Made by a program: the position numbers and the translations under genes
From: Kordia sp.
GTDB taxonomy: Bacteria; Bacteroidota; Bacteroidia; Flavobacteriales; Flavobacteriaceae
NCBI RefSeq assembly: GCF_022447245.1
Contig: NZ_JAKVBC010000003.1
Coordinates: 62,001 to 126,000, forward strand
Direction of reading: 5' to 3'
Length of the DNA: 64,000 nucleotides
The notes under the pieces: generated by a model
Databases searched by the model: none
Told to the model about the DNA's origin: nothing
The model's input: the letters and a program-made list of their open reading frames with translations, nothing else
Shown: positions 16,171 through 25,948 of the stretch, piece after piece
Layout of the letters: each line of letters opens with the position of its first letter
Numbering within the stretch: position 1 is the first letter of the stretch

Positions 16171-17201
16171 TAGGCGTCATCAACAGCTTTACGCAATCGT
16201 ACGCGTCGGTCAAATGCTTGTAATTTATCGACAACTTTACTTTCTATAAAATCGATTACTTTTTCCTGTACTTTCGCTTTGTACACTTTATTGATATAGG
16301 TAATTCCTCCTGGAGACATTACATTAACTTCTACTAATTTTCCACCAATCACATCAATTCCGACAAAATAGAGTCCATCATTCACTAATTTTGGACCAAT
16401 TTGTTTACACAAGGCTTTTTCTGCTTTCGTAAGCGAGTGTTTTTGCACACTTCCGCCAGCACTGACATTGGATCTATGATCATCGGAACCTGGTACGCGT
16501 TTCATAGCTCCAATTGGCTCGCCATTTAGCAACAAAATACGAACATCTCCTTGATCTGCTCCTTCGATATAATCTTGAAGAATTACATAATTTGACGTTC
16601 CATCGCTATTTGTTATATAGAAATCTAACAACGATTTAATATTGTTCATCGCCGATTTTTCTATTAAAATAACTCCAGAACCTCCAAAGCCATTCAAAGG
16701 TTTCAAAATCATTTTATCCGCTTTCGATTCTTTAATTTGCTGAACTAAATAGTCTTTATTTTTAGAAACATGCGTATTTGGAATAATGTTACTATGTGCA
16801 TCTCCAAAAGCTGCTGTATAAAGCTTATTGTTAGCTTCTCGCATTCCTTGAAGTGAGTTTACAATAAAGACATCATCTTTTACAGAATCAAGAAAATTAA
16901 GCATGATTGGGTCAAGTGGCGGATTTGCTCGCATAAAAATTACATCAAATCCTGCTAATGGCAACATTTCTTCTCTCAATTGTGCTTTTGAATAAAATGA
17001 TTTTAAGGTACTGGGCACTTTATCCATTCGGGCGATTACATTACAAAAAGCATTGGTAACACTATCTCTAATCGTTAAATTAGATGGTGTACACATGGCT
17101 ACTCCATGTCCTCGTTTAACACATTCTTTAATTAAAGCTAAACTTGTATCGTTTTCTGGATCAATATCTTCCCAAGGATACATTAAAAAACAGATATTCA
17201 T
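16170..17201 (-). CDS. ATP-grasp ligase of the glutathione synthetase type
   Basis: A 343-residue ligase. It has the GshB-like RANPPLD block (91-97), the ATP-binding loop KPLNGFGGSGV (167-177), DVRILLLNGEPIGAMKRVP (219-237) and the Mg-binding end GIDVIGGKLVEVNVMSPGG (281-299). ATP-grasp enzymes join a carboxylate to an amine through an acyl phosphate. True GshB makes glutathione from gamma-glutamylcysteine and glycine, but no gshA is adjacent, so the substrate is uncertain. It is the first gene of a seven-ORF minus-strand operon with a sulfurtransferase, an amidohydrolase and a carboxypeptidase-like protein. That set points to synthesis and turnover of a small amide-linked conjugate. Confidence 0.88.
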   Translation of the reverse strand: MNICFLMYPWEDIDPENDTSLALIKECVKRGHGVAMCTPSNLTIRDSVTNAFCNVIARMDKVPSTLKSFYSKAQLREEMLPLAGFDVIFMRANPPLDPIMLNFLDSVKDDVFIVNSLQGMREANNKLYTAAFGDAHSNIIPNTHVSKNKDYLVQQIKESKADKMILKPLNGFGGSGVILIEKSAMNNIKSLLDFYITNSDGTSNYVILQDYIEGADQGDVRILLLNGEPIGAMKRVPGSDDHRSNVSAGGSVQKHSLTKAEKALCKQIGPKLVNDGLYFVGIDVIGGKLVEVNVMSPGGITYINKVYKAKVQEKVIDFIESKVVDKLQAFDRRVRLRKAVDDA

Positions 17202-17264
17202 TGCGATATTTTTTTGGTTGGTTTTTGGTTCTTTTAAAAATATATAAAATAGTTGGTTTTTACA

Positions 17265-18716
17265 CTATGATTCTTTTGATTGATAATTATCGTCCCAATT
17301 TTTAGGTTTTGGATCGTGTAATTTGTCTAAAGATTTTGCTACAACCATTGATACAGTAGCGTCTCCAGTAACATTAATCACCGTTCTACACATATCTAAA
17401 GGTCTATCAATCGCAAAGATCAAAGCGAGTCCGATTGGTAATAGTGTCGGATCAAACCCTACAGATTCTAATACTATTACCAACATTACCATTCCTGCAC
17501 TTGGTACAGCGGCACTCCCGATAGAAGCCAACAGCGCAGTAAATACAATGATTAACTGAACTTGAAAATTGATATCTTCAGGGGTAAGTACTTGCATGAT
17601 GAATACTGCTGCAATTGCCTGATATAAACTTGTTCCATCCATATTTACAGTTGCACCAACAGGCAAAACAAACCCAGAGACTTCTTTATCAACTCCAATA
17701 TGTTCTTCTACTCTTTCCATGGTTACAGGTAATGTTGCTGCACTGGAACTAGTTGAAAATGCTAACAATTGTGCTGGACTGATTTGTTTTAAAAACCATA
17801 ATGGTGATTTTTTTGTGTACACACTGACAACTGCTAAGTAAAAAACAACCATTAAAATCAATCCTCCAACAACACATAATCCATAAGATAAAAGTTTCAT
17901 TAGAATTTCAGGGTCATCAAAGGCTACTATTACATTTGCTAAGAGTGCAAAAACGGCGTATGGGGCGAATAACATAATTAAATCTACCATTTTCATAACA
18001 ATCTCATTCAAGGAGTCGAATATGTCAATCATAGGTTTGGCTTTGTTTTCTGGAATGAGCAACAAACAAATACCTAAAAATAATGCAAAGAAAATGATTT
18101 GAAGCATTTTAGCTTCTCCCAAAGCTTTAAAAATATTTTTTGGAAAAATATCAACTAGTGGTTGTAATGGACCAGCATCTTTTTGAGCTGCGGCTTTCAC
18201 CAGCTTATCATTTACACCATCGGAATCCGCATATTTTTCTTTTATTTTTTCAATTGTTTCTTTGGGCATTCCTGTTCCTGGTTGTACAGTGTTTACGATA
18301 CCTAAACCGATAATAATTGCAACTAAAGTCGTTATTACATAGATTCCAATAGTTCGCAAACCCATTTTTTTGATTTTGGCAATATCCTTCAAATCAGATA
18401 TCCCTTTAATGAGTGATGCTAAAATCAAAGGAACAGCAATTAATTTAAGTAAATTGATAAAAATGGTTCCAAAAGGTTTTATCCAGCTACTAATAAAATG
18501 TTCTGCTTTTGTTACTTCTACATTCTTAGCTTTGATTTCTTTAATGGTGGTCACCACTTCTCCATTGATAATTTCTTGAACGATTTGCTGAGAAGCAGGA
18601 ATTTCTTTTAAAACTACTTTTTCACTTCCCCAAGAAGTTGACAGTAAGATGAAGGCAAAAATTACGCCTAATGTCATTCCTATCAAAATTTTCCAATGTA
18701 ATGCCATTTTTTTCAT
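17265..18716 (-). CDS. Dicarboxylate/amino acid:cation (SDF/DAACS) symporter
   Basis: A 483-residue secondary transporter of the glutamate/aspartate family. The serine-rich hairpin FSTSSSAATLPVTMERVEEHIGV and the following GATVNMDGTSLYQAI block are the substrate and sodium site of the family. A second hairpin block is GSAAVPSAGMVMLV, and RTVINVTGDATVSM lies in the last helix. An unusually large polar insert follows the first helix (about residues 33-70) and another lies around 150-185. It probably imports acidic amino acids or C4-dicarboxylates with Na or H. It lies 63 bases upstream of the ATP-grasp operon on the same strand. Confidence 0.93.
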   Translation of the reverse strand: MKKMALHWKILIGMTLGVIFAFILLSTSWGSEKVVLKEIPASQQIVQEIINGEVVTTIKEIKAKNVEVTKAEHFISSWIKPFGTIFINLLKLIAVPLILASLIKGISDLKDIAKIKKMGLRTIGIYVITTLVAIIIGLGIVNTVQPGTGMPKETIEKIKEKYADSDGVNDKLVKAAAQKDAGPLQPLVDIFPKNIFKALGEAKMLQIIFFALFLGICLLLIPENKAKPMIDIFDSLNEIVMKMVDLIMLFAPYAVFALLANVIVAFDDPEILMKLLSYGLCVVGGLILMVVFYLAVVSVYTKKSPLWFLKQISPAQLLAFSTSSSAATLPVTMERVEEHIGVDKEVSGFVLPVGATVNMDGTSLYQAIAAVFIMQVLTPEDINFQVQLIIVFTALLASIGSAAVPSAGMVMLVIVLESVGFDPTLLPIGLALIFAIDRPLDMCRTVINVTGDATVSMVVAKSLDKLHDPKPKNWDDNYQSKES

Positions 18717-18747
18717 GTAGCTCGTTTTGTGTTAGGTTATCTTGTTG

Positions 18748-19812
18748 TTATTTTTGAATGGTTCTATTGAGTAAGTAATAATCGGCTAATACCAATGCTG
18801 CCATTGCTTCCACAATTGGTACGGCTCTTGGTACTACGCATGGATCATGACGTCCTTTTCCTGTCATTTCTACAATTTCACCATCTTTATTAATCGTGTC
18901 TTGAGATTGCATAATGGTTGCCACAGGTTTAAACGCCACATTGAAGTAAATGTCCATTCCGTTGCTGATTCCTCCTTGAATTCCACCAGAAAGATTGGTT
19001 TTTGTGCTTCCATCAGCATTGAATATATCATTGTGCTCACTTCCTTTCATTTTTGCACCTTCAAATCCACTTCCATATTCAAAACCTTTTACAGCATTAA
19101 TCGACAACATAGCTTTTCCTAATTCTGCATGTAATTTATCAAATACAGGTTCTCCTAGGCCAGTAGGAACATTTTGAATTACACACATCACAGTTCCTCC
19201 AATGGTATCACCTTCTTTACGTATTTGACGAATTCGTTCTTCCATTTCTGCAGCTTTCGCAGCATCAGGACTACGTACAGGATTGCTTTCTGTCAAAGAA
19301 AAATCCAATTCATGATAAGGCGTATCCAAGCTAATTTCTCCTACCGAAGATACAAAAGCGTTTATTTTTATATCGGAAAGTAACTGTTTTGCAATGGCTC
19401 CAGCTACGACTCTACAAGCCGTTTCGCGTGCTGAACTTCTTCCGCCACCTCTATAATCGCGATGTCCGTATTTTTGATCGTAAACATAATCGGCATGTGA
19501 TGGACGATATGTTTCTTTTATATGTGAATAATCGTGTGATTTTTGATTTGTGTTGTGAATTGCAAACCCAATAGGAACTCCCGTAGTTTTTCCTTCAAAG
19601 ATTCCAGAATAAAAGGAAACTTCATCTGGTTCTTTTCGTTGTGTAACAATTGCTGATTGCCCTGGTTTTCTACGATTCATCTCATGTTGAATCATTTCTA
19701 AATCCAATTCCAATCCAGCCGGACAACCGTCAATAACTCCTCCAATTGCGCTTCCATGTGATTCTCCAAAAGTGGTCAATTTGAATAGAGATCCAAAAGT
19801 ATTACCTGCCAT
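18748..19812 (-). CDS. aroC: Chorismate synthase
   Basis: A 354-residue enzyme converting EPSP to chorismate with reduced FMN, the last shared step of aromatic amino acid synthesis. Family signatures are all present: [19 protein letters not shown] near the N-terminus, [15 protein letters not shown] about residue 117, and [18 protein letters not shown] near the C-terminus. Length is normal for the bacterial monofunctional enzyme. It lies 31 bases upstream of the symporter on the same strand and has its own -7 box. Confidence 0.97.
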   Translation of the reverse strand: MAGNTFGSLFKLTTFGESHGSAIGGVIDGCPAGLELDLEMIQHEMNRRKPGQSAIVTQRKEPDEVSFYSGIFEGKTTGVPIGFAIHNTNQKSHDYSHIKETYRPSHADYVYDQKYGHRDYRGGGRSSARETACRVVAGAIAKQLLSDIKINAFVSSVGEISLDTPYHELDFSLTESNPVRSPDAAKAAEMEERIRQIRKEGDTIGGTVMCVIQNVPTGLGEPVFDKLHAELGKAMLSINAVKGFEYGSGFEGAKMKGSEHNDIFNADGSTKTNLSGGIQGGISNGMDIYFNVAFKPVATIMQSQDTINKDGEIVEMTGKGRHDPCVVPRAVPIVEAMAALVLADYYLLNRTIQK

Positions 19813-19825
19813 AGTATTTTTTTAT

Positions 19826-19833
19826 CAAATGTA
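19826..19833 (-). promoter_or_regulatory. Probable -7 box of aroC
   Basis: The minus strand reads TACATTTG, matching TAnnTTTG, 14 bases before the aroC ATG. That implies a very short leader. No good -33 element at standard spacing. Confidence 0.45.
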
Positions 19834-19997
19834 AATTTAAACTAACAGATTTAAAAACCCAACAAATGCTTAAAATTAACTTAACATTTGACAGATCGCC
19901 TTCATAAATTATTAACATTCAACCTACTAAGCTTAACGCTAGTTTTTCATAATTTTTTCTTGTTTGTTTTTTATTTGTAGCATTGTAAGAATAGCCC

Positions 19998-20831
19998 ATG
20001 AAAAAACGAAAAATAGATCTTGTTGTGATTTCCGATGTTCACTTAGGAACGTTTGGTTGTCACGCTAACGAACTGCTAGCCTACCTAAACAGTATTGATC
20101 CAAAAAAAGTGATTTTGAATGGTGATATTATTGATATTTGGCAATTTAGAAAGCGTTATTTTCCAAAACCGCATTTACAAATTATTAAAAAGCTAATTGA
20201 CTTCACTACAAAGGGTGTAGAAGTGATTTATATTACTGGAAACCACGATGAATCTTTGCGTCGTTTTTCCGATACAAAAGTTGGTAATTTTTCTTTGGTT
20301 GATAAATTGGTATTGGAGTTAAATGGAGAAAAAGCATGGTTTTTCCATGGAGATGTATTTGACACCTCTATTCAAAATGCAAAATGGATTGCAAAATTAG
20401 GTGGAATAGGTTATGATTTATTAATCCGTTTGAACCGAATAATTAACTGGTTTTTATTGAAACTAGGTCGTGAAAAATACTCGCTTTCTAAAAAGATAAA
20501 AAACAGTGTAAAGAAAGCTGTAAAATATATAAGTGATTTTGAAGAAGTTGCTGCCGACTTGGCAATTGACAATGGATATCAATATGTAGTTTGTGGACAT
20601 ATCCATCAACCACAAATGGAGAAGAAAACCAATAAAAAAGGTTCCTGTATTTACTTAAATTCAGGTGATTGGATCGAAAATTTAACTGCTTTAGAATATC
20701 ATAAGAATCGTTGGAAACTATATCGTCATTCAGAAGATCGCTTGACCGCTTTTTACGCAGACGAAGAGCTAAAATCCATGGACTATAAGGATTTGCTAGC
20801 TGCGATTACCATTGTGAAAGATCTGAAATAA
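19998..20831 (+). CDS. lpxH: UDP-2,3-diacylglucosamine diphosphatase-type metallophosphoesterase
   Basis: A 277-residue calcineurin-like phosphoesterase. Metal-site motifs appear in order: SDVHLG (12-17), NGDIIDIW (41-48), GNHDE (81-85), HGDVFD (about 117-122) and CGHIHQPQ (about 205-212). This is the LpxH/UDP-DAGDP hydrolase layout, which splits UDP-2,3-diacylglucosamine into lipid X and UMP in lipid A synthesis at the inner membrane face. LpxH homologues of this length are the usual form in Bacteroidetes. A basic, amphipathic middle region (residues 140-175) could contact the membrane. The symbol is by similarity; the wider family has other phosphoesterases. Confidence 0.8.
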   Translation: MKKRKIDLVVISDVHLGTFGCHANELLAYLNSIDPKKVILNGDIIDIWQFRKRYFPKPHLQIIKKLIDFTTKGVEVIYITGNHDESLRRFSDTKVGNFSLVDKLVLELNGEKAWFFHGDVFDTSIQNAKWIAKLGGIGYDLLIRLNRIINWFLLKLGREKYSLSKKIKNSVKKAVKYISDFEEVAADLAIDNGYQYVVCGHIHQPQMEKKTNKKGSCIYLNSGDWIENLTALEYHKNRWKLYRHSEDRLTAFYADEELKSMDYKDLLAAITIVKDLK

Positions 20832-20993
20832 GCTTGTATAGCACTACTTTAGACTTGATTCGAATTAGTTAAATATACTTAGATTTTAAGTGATTTACCT
20901 GAAGTCTTCCTCACTTTTAGAAGCTTTTCAGCTAAGAAAATTGTAGTTTTGATGACATATTTAAAAACTCATTAAATTAAAAGAATTCGAACA

Positions 20994-21488
20994 ATGGATC
21001 TTAATCTGAATCAACTTAAAACAGAGATTTATGATAATTGTTCTTCCGAAATTTCAAACTTCACAATTGAATCAGAAGGTAAAGAATACTACGCTTCTCG
21101 ATTTCAGCTTAATGGACTAAACATTTTAAGTAGAAACGCTAAAATAACACCAAAAAAAGTTGGACAGTTTGTAACTTTTTGGAAACGAAACGAGCATGGA
21201 ATAACTGCTCCTTTTGAAACATCTGATTGTATTGACTTTTATATTGTAAACGTTCGAACTGAAAATCATTTTGGACAATTTGTCTTCTCAAAAGCGATAC
21301 TTATCAAAAAAGGAATTATTTCAACTGGAAAGAAAGAAGGAAAAAGAGGTTTTCTAGTCTATCCTAAATGGGATATTCCAAACAATAAACATGCTGAACA
21401 AACTCAGAAATGGCAATTGGATTATTTTTATGAAATAAACACTACTACAGACTTAAAAAGAGTATCAGAGCTATACGGAGTTGGATAA
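20994..21488 (+). CDS. MepB family protein
   Basis: A 164-residue protein with the features of the MepB family: ESEGKEYYASRFQLNG near residue 30, KKVGQFVTFWKR (53-64) and HFGQFVFSKAILIKKGI (about 93-109). The near-C-terminal GFLVYPKWDIPNNKHAEQTQKWQLDYF (residues 122-148) is the most conserved part. MepB is named for a gene next to the MepA efflux pump in Staphylococcus; its biochemical function is not known. It stands alone here with no efflux gene beside it. It may be a transferred accessory gene, but codon use looks native. Confidence 0.82.
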   Translation: MDLNLNQLKTEIYDNCSSEISNFTIESEGKEYYASRFQLNGLNILSRNAKITPKKVGQFVTFWKRNEHGITAPFETSDCIDFYIVNVRTENHFGQFVFSKAILIKKGIISTGKKEGKRGFLVYPKWDIPNNKHAEQTQKWQLDYFYEINTTTDLKRVSELYGVG

Positions 21489-21576
21489 CTACTCATGATC
21501 TTCACTCTGATTACCAATATTTATGTGAAGACGAAAATAATTCCTAATTTACCCAAAATTCGGATTCAATAGCACA

Positions 21577-22287
21577 ATGAAAAATTCAAAGAAGAAAAGC
21601 TTTAAACAATATGTTTTATTCTCACTAGGAGAACTTATTTTGATCATTGCAGGTATTCTCATTGCAATGAATATTAATAATTGGAATGAAAAACGTATTT
21701 CCCTGAAAAAAGCTAACGTATATATCGATAAAATCAGAAAAGATTTGGCTGTAGACACTTCCTTTTTTGAATATGCCATTAAAAGAATTGATTTAAAAAT
21801 TGATTATAAAAAAAGTCTGTTCAACCAAGATAGTCTAACTAAATTTTCCACGATACAAATACAAGGAATAGTTGCAACTGGAACCAATAATATTTCTATT
21901 AATAACAATGCATACAAAAAAATGATAGAATCAGGTATTGTAACTTTGGAAGAAAAGAAGTTTTTATTCGAAAGATTAGATGCTTATTATACTATTTTCA
22001 GTAATTACTTGAACGAATTTAATAGATGGGAAGAAAAATATGCCTCTAGGGATTCAGATTTTTGGGTATATCAAAATCGCTATGAGACAACATATTTCGA
22101 TTCTATACAACCCATTGTAAATGTTGAAGAAAACCGCAAAAAATTACTAAACATAGTGAACTCAGTAGAAGGTAGAAATTATATTAACATGTCTATTGTT
22201 CGCGAACAACAAATGAAGGATATCTATACCAAAGGTAAAAAAAGAGCTAAAAGATTAATCAAACAAATTGATTCTCTTCAAAACTAA
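21577..22287 (+). CDS. DUF6090 family membrane-anchored protein
   Basis: A 236-residue protein with the family hallmark near the N-terminus: KQYVLFSLGELILIIAGILI followed by AMNINNWNEKR, one transmembrane helix ending in NNWNE. The remainder is a helical, mostly extracytoplasmic domain rich in Lys, Asp and Asn. The family is abundant and paralogous in Flavobacteriaceae and has no known role. It ends six bases before the end of the convergent FAD/Fe-S dehydrogenase gene. Confidence 0.85.
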   Translation: MKNSKKKSFKQYVLFSLGELILIIAGILIAMNINNWNEKRISLKKANVYIDKIRKDLAVDTSFFEYAIKRIDLKIDYKKSLFNQDSLTKFSTIQIQGIVATGTNNISINNNAYKKMIESGIVTLEEKKFLFERLDAYYTIFSNYLNEFNRWEEKYASRDSDFWVYQNRYETTYFDSIQPIVNVEENRKKLLNIVNSVEGRNYINMSIVREQQMKDIYTKGKKRAKRLIKQIDSLQN

Positions 22288-22293
22288 AGTAAT

Positions 22294-25212
22294 CTATAGT
22301 AAAGCACGTCTCAGCACTGTAATCGGATGTAAAGCATCTTTATCAGTTCCATCTTTAATTTGATGTCTGCAACTTGTTCCATTGGCGGCTATAATTGTAT
22401 CGGATTCTGCTGCTCTTACTGCTGGAAATAACGACTGCTCTCCTACTTTCATACTAACTTCATAATGCTCTTTTTCATATCCGAATGAACCTGCCATTCC
22501 ACAGCAACCCGAAGCAATAATTGTTGGTTTGTAGTTTTTTGGAAGATTCAAAATGTCATACGTACACTTTTGATTGGATAATGATTTTTGATAACAATGT
22601 ACATGAATTTTGATGCTTTTTGCTTCTTCTGTAAATGCTTCCGAAGTAATTTCTCCTGCTTTGATTTCTGCAGCTAAGAATTCCTCTAGCAAATAGGTGT
22701 GTTTTGCAATGCTTTTTGCCGCTTCTTTATCATCTGCTAAACGAATATATTCATCTCGAAATGTAAGTATTGCTGAAGGTTCTATTCCTACTAAAACAGC
22801 ATTTTCGTTGATCCGATTTTTAAAAATCATTACATTCTTATTAGCAACTTTTTTTGCTTCTAACAAGAACCCTTTTGATATGAAAGTTCGTCCACTCTCT
22901 GCATGCGAAATATGTTTGATTTCATATCCTAATTTAGATAATACAATTAGAGCGTCTTGTCCTATATCAGATTCTAAATAATTGGTGAATTCATCACTAA
23001 AAATGTATACTTTTTTAGATTTAAAAAAACTACTATTTAATTGATTTATTGATTTTTGAATTATACTATTTAAAGTTTTTATTGAATTTACAGGAAGTGT
23101 GCGTTTTTGTGCTACTCCTAGTCGTTTTTTTATAATTTTAGATGTAAAACTATTTGTTTTTACAAAATTAGAAAGCACTGGAAATGTACTTGCCAAACGA
23201 TTGGATTTCGTAGAAAATGCAAAGGCTTTATCCCGAAAACTTGGCTTATTAGATTTGTAATATTGATGCAAAAATTCTGCCTTTAAAGCAGCCACATCTA
23301 CATTGCTTGGACATTCACTCGCACAAGCTTTACAACTTAAACACAGATCAAAAACTTCCTTTAATTCTTTATGATCAAATTTGTTTTCCTTTTCGGATAA
23401 TGTTAGAAACTCTCGCAATGCATTGGCTCTTGCACGTGTTGTATCTTTTTCATTAGTTGTAGCTCGATAACTTGGACACATAGCTCCCGAAAATGAAGCT
23501 GGTTTTCTACAATCACCAGAACCATTACACTTTTCTGCTGCACGTAAAATTCCTTGACTATCGGAGAAATCATATAAAGTATCTATTGTTGGTTCTGTAC
23601 GATCAATTTCATAGCGAAGCGAAGTATCCATTTTTGCCGCATCTACTATTTTTCCTGGATTGAAGATATTATTTGGATCAAAAACTGCTTTGACTTCTTT
23701 TAGTAATTCATAATTCTTCTCTCCTATCATTATTGGAATGAACTCTGCTCGTACAATTCCATCACCGTGTTCACCACTAAACGAACCGTTGTATTTTTTA
23801 ACCAGTTTAGCAACATCGTGTGTTATTTTTCGAAACAACACAACATCTTCTTTCTTTTTTAGGTTCAATATTGGACGTAAGTGTAATTCTCCTGCTCCTG
23901 CATGTGCATAATATACAGCTCTCTGTTTGTAGCCATCCATAAGTTGTGTAAATTCAGCTATATAATCTGCTAAATCTTCCAATGCAACTGCTGTATCTTC
24001 AATGCAGGCTACTGCTTTTTTATCACCAATAATATTTCCTAACAAACCTAAACCCGCTTTGCGTAATTCCATCGCTTTGGCAATTTCTTCACCTTTTAAA
24101 ACTGGATAATGGTAGCTTTTTCCTTCTTGTTCAAGTGACGCAATTAAAGCTTTTGTTTGTATTTGTAAGTTTTCTGTTGAATTTGATCGTAATTCGAGTA
24201 ATAAAATCGCTTGAGGATCGTCTTTTACAAAGAATCTGTTTTTGGCTTGCGCCAGATTTGACTTTGTACAATCCAAAATAATTTTATCCATCATTTCACA
24301 GGTGTACAAATTATGTTCCATCGTCAACGAAACTGATTGCAAACAATCTTCTATGCTTTTATAATGAGCAGCTACCACGCAACTTTCTGTTGGTGGCAAT
24401 TCGTCCAATTGCAACGTTATTTTAGTAGTAAAGGCTAATGTTCCTTCACTTCCAGATAATAATTTACACATATTGAAGGTATCACCATCTACTGAAAAAG
24501 GTTTGGACTTTAGCAATTCGTCAATCGCATAACCTGTATTACGTCTGTGAATAGCGTCTTTTGGAAATTCTGACCTAATTTCATGTTGGTTTCCTTCATC
24601 AGAAAGCATCTCATACACTTTTTGATAAATGCTGCCTTCAAGCGTCTCTAAGCTGCGTTTTTGATGAAATACTTCCGTAGTAATATCTCCAAAAGTCACT
24701 TCACTTCCATCCGATAGTATTACGTCCTTTGCAATGACTTTATCACGCGTCACGCGATATTTTATAGATGTTGTGCCCGAAGAATTATTTCCAACCATTC
24801 CTCCAATCATACAACGATTAGACGTGGAAGTGTTAGGTCCAAAAAACAAATCAGTTGCTTTTAAATGATTGTTGAGTGCATCACGAACAACTCCTGGCTG
24901 CACCGTAACAGTTTTTGCAACAGTATCAACATGCAAAATTTCTGTAAAATATTTTGAAACATCTACCACAATTCCTTCTCCTACACATTGTCCTGCTAAG
25001 GAAGTTCCTGCTGTTCTTGGAATCAGTGAAGTATGATTTGTTTTTGCAAAATCAATAAGAGTTACTAAATCCGTAGTATCCTTAGGGTATGCAACGGCGA
25101 GCGGAAGTTTACGATATACAGATGCGTCAGTTGCATATAGGATTCTGTGTAAATCATCATAAAAAATGGTACCTGAAAAGGTATTTTTCAACTGCTCCAA
25201 TTTCGCCTTCAT
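22294..25212 (-). CDS. FAD-linked oxidase/Fe-S dehydrogenase (YdiJ-like 2-hydroxyacid dehydrogenase)
   Basis: A 972-residue fusion. Residues 20-235 are a PCMH-type FAD-binding domain (PRTAGTSLAGQCVGEGIVVD, and GGMVGNNSSGTTSIKYR). Residues 265-530 are the FAD-oxidase C-terminal domain, with HAGAGELHLRP and GEHGDGIVR. A 4Fe-4S ferredoxin region has CxxSxDCRKPASFSGAMCPS and LCLSCKACASECPSNVD. The C-terminal part has a CCG-type cluster site (ASGCCGMAGSFGYEKEH). This is the domain order of D-2-hydroxyglutarate or D-lactate dehydrogenases such as YdiJ. It probably passes electrons to quinone at the inner membrane. The substrate is not decided by sequence alone. Confidence 0.88.
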   Translation of the reverse strand: MKAKLEQLKNTFSGTIFYDDLHRILYATDASVYRKLPLAVAYPKDTTDLVTLIDFAKTNHTSLIPRTAGTSLAGQCVGEGIVVDVSKYFTEILHVDTVAKTVTVQPGVVRDALNNHLKATDLFFGPNTSTSNRCMIGGMVGNNSSGTTSIKYRVTRDKVIAKDVILSDGSEVTFGDITTEVFHQKRSLETLEGSIYQKVYEMLSDEGNQHEIRSEFPKDAIHRRNTGYAIDELLKSKPFSVDGDTFNMCKLLSGSEGTLAFTTKITLQLDELPPTESCVVAAHYKSIEDCLQSVSLTMEHNLYTCEMMDKIILDCTKSNLAQAKNRFFVKDDPQAILLLELRSNSTENLQIQTKALIASLEQEGKSYHYPVLKGEEIAKAMELRKAGLGLLGNIIGDKKAVACIEDTAVALEDLADYIAEFTQLMDGYKQRAVYYAHAGAGELHLRPILNLKKKEDVVLFRKITHDVAKLVKKYNGSFSGEHGDGIVRAEFIPIMIGEKNYELLKEVKAVFDPNNIFNPGKIVDAAKMDTSLRYEIDRTEPTIDTLYDFSDSQGILRAAEKCNGSGDCRKPASFSGAMCPSYRATTNEKDTTRARANALREFLTLSEKENKFDHKELKEVFDLCLSCKACASECPSNVDVAALKAEFLHQYYKSNKPSFRDKAFAFSTKSNRLASTFPVLSNFVKTNSFTSKIIKKRLGVAQKRTLPVNSIKTLNSIIQKSINQLNSSFFKSKKVYIFSDEFTNYLESDIGQDALIVLSKLGYEIKHISHAESGRTFISKGFLLEAKKVANKNVMIFKNRINENAVLVGIEPSAILTFRDEYIRLADDKEAAKSIAKHTYLLEEFLAAEIKAGEITSEAFTEEAKSIKIHVHCYQKSLSNQKCTYDILNLPKNYKPTIIASGCCGMAGSFGYEKEHYEVSMKVGEQSLFPAVRAAESDTIIAANGTSCRHQIKDGTDKDALHPITVLRRALL

Positions 25213-25406
25213 GCTGGTGTTATTGATATTGTGTGTAATTTTGCAGCAATATAAACTTATTTTTTAAGTTATAAATAACAAACAAGCACCCTGTAACAAT
25301 AAGATATTAACATGTGAAATTAATTAAATAAGACTACACATTTTAGGAATGGTATGGTTGTTGGTTTGGTTCATCAAATGAAATTAAAAATATAAACTAT
25401 TTAAGC

Positions 25407-25880
25407 ATGAAAAAACTATTGATTTTAGGAGTTCTATTTCTAGGATATACAGCTTCTGCTCAGCAAATTTCAGATAACGCAATTGGTTTACGAATTGGTG
25501 GAAATAACGGATTTGGTACTGAAATTTCATATCAAAGAGCATTATGGGACAACAATCGATTGGAATTAGATTTGGGCTGGAAAGACAACGATGATTATGA
25601 TGCGTATAAAATTACTGGATTGTACCAATGGGTTTGGAATATTGATGGTGGATTTAACTGGTACGCTGGCGCTGGTGGTGGAGTTGGAAGTTGGAATAGC
25701 AATCGCAATTTGACAAATGATGGCTTTTACGCATTCTTAGCGGGTGACGTTGGTATTGAATATAATTTTGACTTTCCATTACAACTTTCACTAGATGTAC
25801 GTCCCGAAATTGGTTTTGACGATGGATTTAATGACGACTTAGATTTGGATTTAGCGCTTGGCGTACGCTATCAATTCTAA
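25407..25880 (+). CDS. Small outer-membrane beta-barrel-like protein
   Basis: A 157-residue exported protein. The signal peptide is MKKLLILGVLFLGYTASAQ with cleavage expected after AQ (residue 19). The mature part alternates polar and aromatic residues in about eight short strands (GLRIGGNNGFGTEISYQ, LELDLGWKD, YKITGLYQWVW, FNWYAGAGGGVGSW, YAFLAGDVGIEYNF, LQLSLDVRPEIGF, LDLALGVRYQF). It ends in F, the usual signal for barrel assembly. That suggests an OmpX/OmpW-size eight-stranded barrel in the outer membrane. Exact role unknown. Confidence 0.75.
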   Translation: MKKLLILGVLFLGYTASAQQISDNAIGLRIGGNNGFGTEISYQRALWDNNRLELDLGWKDNDDYDAYKITGLYQWVWNIDGGFNWYAGAGGGVGSWNSNRNLTNDGFYAFLAGDVGIEYNFDFPLQLSLDVRPEIGFDDGFNDDLDLDLALGVRYQF

Positions 25881-25909
25881 TTTTTCTAGGGTAATTCTTT
25901 GCATTTGGT

Positions 25910-25917
25910 TAAATTTG
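25910..25917 (+). promoter_or_regulatory. Probable -7 box of the TlpA-like gene
   Basis: TAAATTTG matches TAnnTTTG, 31 bases before the ATG at 25949. No clear -33 element. Confidence 0.45.
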
Positions 25918-25948
25918 CGCGTTTAACTTTTAAAATTATTCAACAAAA

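Noticed and set aside
16170-17201. Calling the ATP-grasp gene gshB outright
   Set aside because: Motifs are of the GshB type, but there is no gshA neighbour and the operon content suggests another substrate, so no symbol is given.
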